Made by a program: the position numbers and the translations under genes. This document shows, piece after piece, positions 55,439 to 64,000 of a stretch of 64,000 bases of DNA. The notes beneath the pieces are model-generated. The model ran no database searches. It was not told where the DNA came from and saw nothing but the letters and a program-made list of their open reading frames with translations. The stretch is taken from contig NZ_CP011131.1 in NCBI RefSeq assembly GCF_001442805.1, positions 1,674,001 to 1,738,000 of the forward strand, in the 5' to 3' direction. The first letter of the stretch is position 1, and each line of letters opens with the position of its first letter. The DNA comes from Lysobacter gummosus (GTDB taxonomy: Bacteria > Pseudomonadota > Gammaproteobacteria > Xanthomonadales > Xanthomonadaceae).

Positions 55439-55810
55439 TCAGGCCGGCCAGTGCACGTGGCACGGCCGCACTTCGATGCCGCCGCCGAAATAGCGGCCCA
55501 GGTGCGCGCCGGGATGCAGCTTGGCGATCTTGATCGCCTGTTCGATGTCGTCGGCATCGACCACGAAGTAGGCGCCCCAGGGTTCGGACGTGTCGGCATA
55601 GGCGCCGCGGGCGACGGTGGGGCCGTTCTCGCCCGGACGGATCACCGCGTAATCGGCCGGCGCGGCGACCGAGCAGATCACATCGGCGTGGCCGCTTGCC
55701 TGCAATTGCCGGTCGCGCGGCGCGCAGATGGCGGCGACCGCCTGGAAATCCTCCGGCGTGCAGGCGGCGAACTTGGCTTGGTCGTAGTGGCACAGGCAGA
55801 TGAATTTCAT
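55439..55810 (-). CDS. YCII/DGPF-domain protein
   Basis: The 123-residue protein is a single YCII-related domain: MKFICLCHYDQAKFAACTPEDFQA at the N-terminus and DTSEPWGAYFVVDADDIEQAIKIAKLHPGAHLG near the end, the DxxEAxxxAxxHP-type signature. Relatives are often encoded next to sigma factors and are predicted enzymes of unknown reaction. I chose the ATG at 55810, the first that gives a family-like start; the frame upstream is antisense to the PemK-like gene. Divergent from that gene. Confidence 0.9.
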   Translation of the reverse strand: MKFICLCHYDQAKFAACTPEDFQAVAAICAPRDRQLQASGHADVICSVAAPADYAVIRPGENGPTVARGAYADTSEPWGAYFVVDADDIEQAIKIAKLHPGAHLGRYFGGGIEVRPCHVHWPA

Positions 55811-55970
55811 GACGGCTCCGGAATCGAGGTGGATGAAGACGGGTTCTTGCCTATACGACGAACCACGACGGCCTGAATCGACATCGATGGCGCCGGTTGG
55901 CTGCGCGATCGTCTCGACGCCCGTCGGGGCGGCGACTAAGCTCGGCGGCTTGAGCCCGAACGATGCGGTC

Positions 55971-56369
55971 ATGGACAGAGAACACGAGGCGTACCGGGAG
56001 ATGTTTACCGGCGTGGTGAACCAGGGCGATGTGTTCTGGCTGCCCGCCGACCCGTCCAAGGGCTCGCTGCCGGGCGTCGCCCATCCCCACGTCGTGGTTC
56101 AGGACGATCTGTTCAATCATTCCCGGATCAGCACCGTGGTGGTGTGCGCGTTGACCTCCAACCTGGGCCGTGCGAGCGAACCGGGCAACGTGTTGCTCGA
56201 TGCGGGCGAGGGCGATCTGGCCCGGCAGAGCGTCGTGGTGGTGTCGCAGGTGGCGTCGATCTACAAGCATCGCCTGGGCGAACGGATCGGCTCGCTGTCG
56301 GCGCAACGTGTCGCGCAGATTCTGGCCGGGATGCGTTTTTTGCAAGCATCGTTCTTTCGCCTGCGATGA
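55971..56369 (+). CDS. PemK/MazF-family toxin-like protein, no antitoxin seen
   Basis: The 132-residue product (start at the ATG at 55971, MDREHEAYREMFTGVVNQGD) has the PemK/MazF beta barrel: GDVFWLPADPSKGSLPGVAHPHVVVQDD, TVVVCALTSNLGRASEPGNVLL, and SVVVVSQVASIYKHRLGERIGSLSAQ with the family Arg and Ser/Thr residues. MazF toxins cleave mRNA at specific sites and are normally preceded by a small antitoxin gene. No such gene is visible upstream (55811-55970) on this strand. It may be a divergent or orphan member; an alternative start is the ATG at 56001. Confidence 0.85.
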   Translation: MDREHEAYREMFTGVVNQGDVFWLPADPSKGSLPGVAHPHVVVQDDLFNHSRISTVVVCALTSNLGRASEPGNVLLDAGEGDLARQSVVVVSQVASIYKHRLGERIGSLSAQRVAQILAGMRFLQASFFRLR

Positions 56370-56453
56370 GCGATTGCGCGCGGAGTCGCCGGCCCTGCGC
56401 GCATCGAATACACATCGCACTTTCGGCCTCGGGCCAGGGACTACGGATACCGC

Positions 56454-57161
56454 ATGAAACTATGGAAGAAGATCGCGATCGCGACGGCAATGGTCATAGG
56501 CGTCTCGTTCCTGGTGCCCGACTTCACGGAGGAATCCGCGCAAGCCGATGAGAACGTGGTCGCGCTCAAGTTGAACCGATCCGGCGATCGTCTGTTGCTG
56601 CGGACCGTGCGGCAGGATTACGAGTTCGCCCTGCCGGCCAATCGTCTGAACGATCTTCAGCCGCCGCTGCTGTCGGCGCAGCGCGAGGCCTTGCTCGGCC
56701 TGGGCAACCTCAGCCTGGGCGTGCTGCGGGTCGAGCCCGCGGGCGTCACCGGATCGTTGCAGATCAGGATCGGAGGTTACGATCCCAGCCTGCAGGAGAC
56801 CAAGACCGTCCTGTCCGAAGACGACCGGCACGCACTGGCCGAGTTGGGCTTCAAGCCGTCGAACGGCAACATGGTCGGCGATATCGAGCCGTCGTTGTAC
56901 ATGGCCTGGCGCGCGGATCTGCGCGGACGTAAGCGGCCGGCGGCGCAAGCGCAGAATCGGGACCAGGTGTTCGCCGGCGCCGATCTCACCTCGCTGGCGC
57001 CATCGCAGGTGCGCGTGGTGGAGGCGATCGACGAAGAAACCCTGGCGCGCAATCGCAGGCTCAACCAGATATTCCGGCCGCTGACGATGGTGCGCGAAGC
57101 GGTCACGGTGATCGTGATCGTGCCGTTCCTGCTGCTCACCGGTTTCACACCGGGCAGATGA
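56454..57161 (+). CDS. Uncharacterised envelope protein
   Basis: The 235-residue product starts at the ATG at 56454 with a hydrophobic head (KLWKKIAIATAMVIGVSFLVPDF) that reads as a signal anchor, and a second hydrophobic stretch near the C-terminus (about 213-233, AVTVIVIVPFLLLTGFTP), so it is probably inserted in the inner membrane with a periplasmic middle. The middle part (NLSLGVLRVEPAGVTGSLQIRIGGYDPS) has no recognised domain. It is separated by 84 bases from the PemK-like gene and 118 from the aldolase gene. Function unknown. Confidence 0.7.
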   Translation: MKLWKKIAIATAMVIGVSFLVPDFTEESAQADENVVALKLNRSGDRLLLRTVRQDYEFALPANRLNDLQPPLLSAQREALLGLGNLSLGVLRVEPAGVTGSLQIRIGGYDPSLQETKTVLSEDDRHALAELGFKPSNGNMVGDIEPSLYMAWRADLRGRKRPAAQAQNRDQVFAGADLTSLAPSQVRVVEAIDEETLARNRRLNQIFRPLTMVREAVTVIVIVPFLLLTGFTPGR

Positions 57162-57279
57162 TGGTGCGGCGGCTTGTAGGCCGTCGCGCGCAGCGACTAA
57201 GCTTCGACACCAATATCAACGCGCGATCCGTCGGCCATCATTCGGCGATCGCACAGGGCCAACAGGAGGGCCGTTGCCT

Positions 57280-58431
57280 ATGGACCGTCGCCGATTCTTC
57301 GCCTTGGGTGGATTGGCGGCCACGATGCCGCTGTTGGCGCACATCGCCGACGCGAGCGCCGCGACCGGGCCGGAGCCGTTCAAGCGCGTGGACTTCAGCG
57401 CCGACGGCCTGGCCCTGAGCCCGGGCGAATACGCGTCCTTGCTGCAGCAGACCGTCGCCGGCAAATCGTTGGTGCCCGACTACTACAGCAATGGCGGCGT
57501 GGTCGAGGAGATCGAACGCCGCTTCGCGCGCTTGCTCGGCAAGGAGGCGGCGCTGTTCGTGCCGACCGGAACCTTGGCCAATCAACTCGCGATCCGCAAA
57601 CTCGCCGGCGACCGCCGCCGCGTGCTGGTGCAGGCCGAGAGCCATCTCTACAACGACAGCGGCGACGGCGCGGAAATCCTCGGCGGGCTGAATCTGATTC
57701 CGCTCGCGCCCGGCCACGCCGACCTCAAACTGGCCGAAGTGCGGCAATGGGTGGAGCGTTCGGCCGGCGGCCGCGTGCCGATGAAGATCGGTGCGATCTC
57801 CATCGAAAACCCGGTCAGGCGCTGCAACCACCAGATGGCCGACTTCGCCGAGCTGCAACGCATCAGCGCGTACGCGCGCGAGCAGGGGATCGGCCTGCAC
57901 CTGGATGGCGCGCGCTTGTTCAATCTGCCGCTGCATTCGGGCAAGAGCGTGCTGGAACACACTGCCTTGTTCGACACGGTTTACGTATCGCTGTGGAAGC
58001 ACTTCAACGCCGCATCCGGCGCAATCCTGGCCGGCGATGCCAAGTTCATCGACGGCCTGTACCACGTGCGCCGCATGTTCGGCGGCTCGCTGCCGCAGGC
58101 CTGGCCGCAGGTGGCGTTGGTGTCGCGTTACGCCGAGGGCTTTCAGGATGAGTACGCCAAGGCCTGGCGCGCCGCCGAAGAAATGATCGCGCTGTTGCGG
58201 GCCGATCCGCGATTCAAGATAGAACGCATCCCCGGCGGCACCTGCCGCTTCTTCATGACCGTCAGCGGTATCGCGCCGGAAGCGTTCGCCGAGCGCGCCG
58301 CCAAGCGCGGGGTGATCGTGTCCCACGCGGTGCCCGGTACCGGCACCATGCCTTTGCAGGTCAATCCGACCTTGTTGCGGATCGCGCCGGCGGCGTTGGC
58401 CAAAGTGCTGCGGGAGTCCGCCAGCGGTTGA
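57280..58431 (+). CDS. Threonine aldolase / beta-eliminating lyase-like enzyme with Tat signal
   Basis: The 383-residue protein starts at the ATG at 57280, after AGGAGG. Its N-terminus MDRRRFFALGGLAATMPLLA reads as a twin-arginine signal (RRRFFALGG), so this PLP enzyme is probably exported, which is unusual for the fold. The type I PLP core is clear: PTGTLANQLAIRKLAG, GLHLDGARLFNLP with Asp209, and VSLWKHFNAASGAIL with the Schiff-base Lys240. Similarity to low-specificity L-threonine aldolase is good, but the actual substrate is unknown. It reads towards gcvP, sharing the bidirectional terminator at 58468-58494. Confidence 0.86.
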   Translation: MDRRRFFALGGLAATMPLLAHIADASAATGPEPFKRVDFSADGLALSPGEYASLLQQTVAGKSLVPDYYSNGGVVEEIERRFARLLGKEAALFVPTGTLANQLAIRKLAGDRRRVLVQAESHLYNDSGDGAEILGGLNLIPLAPGHADLKLAEVRQWVERSAGGRVPMKIGAISIENPVRRCNHQMADFAELQRISAYAREQGIGLHLDGARLFNLPLHSGKSVLEHTALFDTVYVSLWKHFNAASGAILAGDAKFIDGLYHVRRMFGGSLPQAWPQVALVSRYAEGFQDEYAKAWRAAEEMIALLRADPRFKIERIPGGTCRFFMTVSGIAPEAFAERAAKRGVIVSHAVPGTGTMPLQVNPTLLRIAPAALAKVLRESASG

Positions 58432-58467
58432 CGCACGGGCTCAGCAAGGCCGCGAAGCCGAAAAACA

Positions 58468-58494
58468 AAAGGCCCCGCATAAGCGGGGCCTTTG
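58468..58494. terminator. Bidirectional Rho-independent terminator
   Basis: GGCCCCGC and GCGGGGCC form an eight-base stem around ATAA, with AAA before and TTTGTCT after, so it can stop both the aldolase transcript (plus) and the gcvP transcript (minus). Confidence 0.85.
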
Positions 58495-58518
58495 TCTATT
58501 CGAACCTGTCCGCCGGGC

Positions 58519-61380
<2,862 letters not shown>

Positions 61381-61384
61381 GGGC

Positions 61385-61430
61385 AGGGGGCGTCCTAAGG
61401 CAACGTGCGGTGCCGCACGCGAGGCGCCCC
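61385..61430 (-). promoter_or_regulatory. Expression platform: hairpin sequestering the gcvP Shine-Dalgarno
   Basis: Between the second glycine aptamer and the gcvP ATG (minus strand), GGGGCGCCT pairs with AGGACGCCCC with one bulged base, enclosing GCGTGCGGCACCGCACG. The AGGA is the ribosome binding site, so glycine binding probably controls translation of gcvP. Confidence 0.6.
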
Positions 61431-61677
61431 TCTGTCCTTTTGCCTGAGAGTTTGGAAGCGTGCTGCGGTCAGGCAGCCTGGGGAGGGGAGGGCCGTGGGG
61501 CCGCACCTGTCCGCGCTCGCTTCGTGCCCCTTCGGCGCCGGTTCCGTCCGGTTGTTGCCTGGGCGGTCGGTCTCTCCAGAGTTTTGTACACGCGGCGGTA
61601 TGGGGCCTGAGCGATTACGGGCGTTGCGCCTTCGGCAGCGGGCTCTGGCTTGAGGGCCGGGCCGCTTCTCCCACCGG
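61430..61677 (-). ncRNA. Tandem glycine riboswitch
   Basis: On the minus strand, two glycine aptamers lie upstream of gcvP. Aptamer 1 has GTGGGAGAAGCG then GCTGCCGAAGGCGC and ends in CTCAGGCCCC; aptamer 2 has CTCTGGAGAGACCG, GCGCCGAAGGGGCAC and AACTCTCAGGCAAAAGGACAGAG. The GGAGAG, CCGAAGG and CTCAGGC-AAAAGGACAG blocks are the conserved glycine riboswitch motifs. This pairing activates glycine cleavage when glycine is high. Confidence 0.93.
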
Positions 61678-61693
61678 GTGTTTCAAGCCCGGG

Positions 61694-61699
61694 ATTATA
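61694..61699 (-). promoter_or_regulatory. -10 element of the gcvP promoter
   Basis: The minus strand reads TATAAT exactly, about ten bases before the start of the first glycine aptamer. No good -35 box is visible at the usual spacing. Confidence 0.6.
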
Positions 61700-61842
61700 G
61701 CGGTTGATGGGGCGGGAGGGGACGGGGTGGGGCTGTTCAGGTGATGGGAAGGGTTAGCGGCGGTCGGGTTGGGGAGGGCCTGAAACGGCCCTGCCAAGTC
61801 CGCGAGCAGCCCGCCAAGTCCGAGCGCAGCCCACCTCAAGCC

Positions 61843-61950
61843 CGTCATTCCCGCGAACGCGGGAATCCAGTGTCTTTCGGCCGGGGTAGCCCCAACCTCA
61901 CATGTGCGGACGTCAAAGTCGCTGGATTCCCGCGTTCGCGGGAATGACGG
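61843..61950. repeat. GTCATTCCCGCG repeat, inverted pair
   Basis: CGTCATTCCCGCGAACGCGG then GAATCCAG on the left faces GCTGGATTCCCGCGTTCGCG then GGAATGACG on the right, across about 45 bases. Same family as 16796 and 44023. The rest of this intergenic region (61740-62109) shows no gene. Confidence 0.88.
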
Positions 61951-62109
61951 CTTTGTAGCGACGTGGACTCGGCCGTGACTTGCGTTGTGCCTGCAGCCCG
62001 GCAGCCGCGCGACTGGCGACAACCGACACATAGAAACAACTTCGCAACCCGATCGCGCATGCCCGCGGCGTTATGCTGTCGGCCCCCTCAGCCCACAACG
62101 GATGCCCGC

Positions 62110-62565
62110 ATGAGCGCCCGGCCGTTCCAGCTATTGCAACTCGACCACGTGGTGCTGCGCGTGCGCGACACCGCGGCGATGATCGCCTTCTATTGCGACG
62201 TCCTGGGCTGCAGCGTCGAGCGGCGCCAGGACGCCATCGGCCTGGTGCAGTTGCGCGCCGGTTCCTCGCTGATCGACCTGGTCGATGTCGAAGGCAAGAT
62301 CGGCCGCATGGGCGGAGCCGCGCCCGGCGAGCAGGCGCGCAACATGGATCATCTGTGCCTGCGCGCCGAACCTTTCGATCGCGACGCCATCGTCGAGCAT
62401 TTGCAGGCCCACGGCGTGCGCATCGGCGACTTCGGCTCGCGCTACGGCGCCGAGGGCGAAGGCCCGTCGCAGTATTTGTTCGATCCGGAAGGCAATCTGG
62501 TCGAACTCAAGGGGCCGCCGGACCAGGTGCCGATCGACACCCACGCCCCCAACGCAGCGACCTGA
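62110..62565 (+). CDS. VOC (glyoxalase/dioxygenase) superfamily protein
   Basis: The 151-residue protein is a vicinal-oxygen-chelate fold with two beta-alpha-beta-beta-beta units: FQLLQLDHVVLRVRDTAAMIAFYCDVLGC and MDHLCLRAEPFDRDAIVEHLQAHG. Candidate metal ligands are His in LDHVVL, His in MDHLCL and Glu in NLVELKG, as in glyoxalase-type enzymes. Substrate unknown. Its stop codon overlaps the MFS start (TGATG at 62563), so the two are cotranscribed. Confidence 0.92.
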   Translation: MSARPFQLLQLDHVVLRVRDTAAMIAFYCDVLGCSVERRQDAIGLVQLRAGSSLIDLVDVEGKIGRMGGAAPGEQARNMDHLCLRAEPFDRDAIVEHLQAHGVRIGDFGSRYGAEGEGPSQYLFDPEGNLVELKGPPDQVPIDTHAPNAAT

Positions 62566-63827
62566 TGAGCCCCGACGCCGGAACCTCCGTAAAAGCCCCG
62601 TCGCTGCGCCGGCTGACCTTGTTGCTCGGCGGCCTGGCCATGTTCGGGCCGTTCTCGATCGACACCATCTTCCCGGCGTTCGCGGTAATGGGCACCGAGT
62701 TGAACGCCGACAAGCTGCAGATGCAGCAGACCATCAGCGTCTATCTGGCCGCGTATGCGCTGATGAGCATCGTGCACGGGCCGCTGTCGGATGCGATCGG
62801 GCGGCGCAAGGTGATCATCGGCGGATTGACGGTGTTCACCCTGGCGTCGGCGGCTTGCGCCTTGTCCACGGATCTGCCTACTTTGCTTTTTTGTCGCGCG
62901 ATCCAGGGGCTTTCGGCGGGTGTCGGCCTGATCGTCGGCCGCGCGGTGATCCGCGACCTGCTGCACGGCGACGATGCGCAACGGTTGATGAGCCAGGTGA
63001 TGATGGTGTTCGGCATCGCTCCGGCGATCGCGCCGATCATCGGCGAATGGATTCTGGGCCGGGCGCATTGGCCGGCGATCTTCTGGTTCCTGGTCGCCTT
63101 CTCGGTGCTGCTGCTGGCCTCGGTGATCTTTCTTCTGCCGGAAACCCATCCGCCGCAGGCGCGGCTGGCGCTCAAGCCCAAGCGTCTGTTGCGCGACTAT
63201 GTCGCGATCTTCCTCAATCCGCGGTTCCAGCGCCTGACCGCGGTCGGCGCCTTCAATTTCGGCGCATTGTTCCTGTACATCGCCTCGGCGCCGGCGTTCG
63301 TATACGACCTGCTCAAGGTGGAGTCGCTGGCGTGGTTCTTCGTGCCGACCATCGGCGGCATGGTGCTGGGCTCGTTCGTATCCGGGCGCGCGGCCGGCAA
63401 GATCAGCGGCGACCGCCTGGTCAACTTCGGCTTCGGTTTCTGCGCGCTCGCGCTGGCGATCAACCTGGGCTACAACCTGTGGACCGATACGCCGCAGGTG
63501 CCGTGGGCGGTGATCCCGATGTGCATCGGCGCGTTCGGCATCGCCCTGGTGTTCCCGATCGTGACTCTGTCGATCCTGGACATGTACCCGCACCAGCGTG
63601 GCTCGGCCTCGTCGCTGCAGGCCTTCGCCGGGTTGGTGGTCAATGCGCTGATGGCCGGGGCGATCTCGCCTTTGCTCAGCGACAGCGTGTTGCATCTGGC
63701 GATCGCCGCTTCGGTGTTGACCGCGGTGGCCTGGGGATTCTGGCGTCGGGAGGCTTGGGTGTCCAAGGCGGCCTGCGCGCGTATTCCGGAGGATGCGGTG
63801 GTGGTGGAGCCGCAGGATTCGATTTAA
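62565..63827 (+). CDS. Bcr/CflA-type multidrug MFS transporter
   Basis: The 420-residue inner-membrane protein has about twelve hydrophobic segments and the family signatures FGPFSIDTIFPAF in helix 1, the DHA1 motif GPLSDAIGRRKVIIGG after helix 2, and RAIQGLSAGVGLIVGRAVIRDL in helix 4. FNFGALFLYIASAPAFVYDLL and the C-terminal GSASSLQAFAGL are also typical. Relatives export bicyclomycin, sulfonamides or dipeptides by proton antiport. Coupling to the VOC gene suggests the pair handles one small toxic or signalling compound. Confidence 0.93.
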   Translation: MSPDAGTSVKAPSLRRLTLLLGGLAMFGPFSIDTIFPAFAVMGTELNADKLQMQQTISVYLAAYALMSIVHGPLSDAIGRRKVIIGGLTVFTLASAACALSTDLPTLLFCRAIQGLSAGVGLIVGRAVIRDLLHGDDAQRLMSQVMMVFGIAPAIAPIIGEWILGRAHWPAIFWFLVAFSVLLLASVIFLLPETHPPQARLALKPKRLLRDYVAIFLNPRFQRLTAVGAFNFGALFLYIASAPAFVYDLLKVESLAWFFVPTIGGMVLGSFVSGRAAGKISGDRLVNFGFGFCALALAINLGYNLWTDTPQVPWAVIPMCIGAFGIALVFPIVTLSILDMYPHQRGSASSLQAFAGLVVNALMAGAISPLLSDSVLHLAIAASVLTAVAWGFWRREAWVSKAACARIPEDAVVVEPQDSI

Positions 63828-64000
63828 GAGGTTGTCTGATGTGGCGCGAGGAAATTCGCCCCACTGCAGGCGAAGAAATTTGCCTCCTTTGAAAAAGGGG
63901 GCGGCGCGCTGCGTCGTACGAAGTGCGAGGTGGATCGGCCGCGCGGGGGATTTGCTATTTGCTTTTTGCTTTGCGCTGGGAGCGAAGGAAGAGCAAAAGC
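63828..64000. other. Right edge, no gene seen
   Basis: The last 173 bases show no coding sequence. A short low-GC repeat (TTTGCTATTTGCTTTTTGCTTTG, 63951-63973) stands out; the next gene is outside the window. Confidence 0.4.

Overview
The window is high-GC DNA from a gammaproteobacterium of the Xanthomonadaceae, most likely Lysobacter. The evidence is a core gene order pyrG-kdsA-eno-ftsB-ispD-ispF-truD...surE-pcm, a putative XVIPCD-tagged type IV secretion effector (a Xanthomonadales hallmark), a LuxR solo, a putative secreted chitosanase-like enzyme, and several families of Xanthomonadaceae-type palindromic intergenic repeats. Genus assignment is inference; no rRNA or tRNA gene was seen.

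Layout. 1-11.5 kb: housekeeping genes for CTP, KDO, glycolysis, division (ftsB), isoprenoids (ispD, ispF), tRNA modification (truD) and stationary-phase repair (surE, pcm), then a YqaA-like membrane protein and an NlpD-like amidase activator. A small lipoprotein, an Smr protein and a LuxR solo are inserted between truD and surE. 11.5-17.5 kb: four genes carrying five copies of an unrecognised two-helix membrane domain, plus a predicted zinc metallopeptidase. 17.6-31 kb: Mth938-type protein, yhbY-like, rlmE, ftsH and folP; a 1.2 kb non-coding block with a repeated DnaA-box-like module; then miaA-hfq-hflX-hflK-hflC-DUF2065 and purA. hflK/hflC modulate the FtsH protease encoded a few kb away, and miaA-hfq-hflX-hflKC is the classical operon.

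31-40.6 kb: accessory region with a flavodoxin-like quinone reductase, a GH75-like secreted protein, a secreted Calx-beta/DUF11 protein, a TPR protein, and a putative XVIPCD lipase effector flanked by two ankyrin proteins. 40.6-58.4 kb: AhpD-like and DJ-1/PfpI stress proteins with a divergent LysR regulator, MipA/OmpV porin-like protein, siderophore-interacting protein, DUF2252 lipoprotein, M28 peptidase, a methyltransferase, a LytS/LytTR-type two-component pair, a GAF-GGDEF cyclase, YCII protein, a PemK/MazF-like protein and a Tat-exported threonine-aldolase-like enzyme. 58.5-64 kb: gcvP behind a tandem glycine riboswitch, then a VOC protein overlapping a Bcr/CflA-type exporter.

The most notable non-routine items are the DnaA-box-like array upstream of miaA (22548-23430), the paralogous membrane family (11514-17479), the putative T4SS effector with ankyrin neighbours (36696-40600), and a terminator/antiterminator-like leader before purA (29490-29560). 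Domain calls come from reading the protein sequences and known family motifs; no database search was possible.
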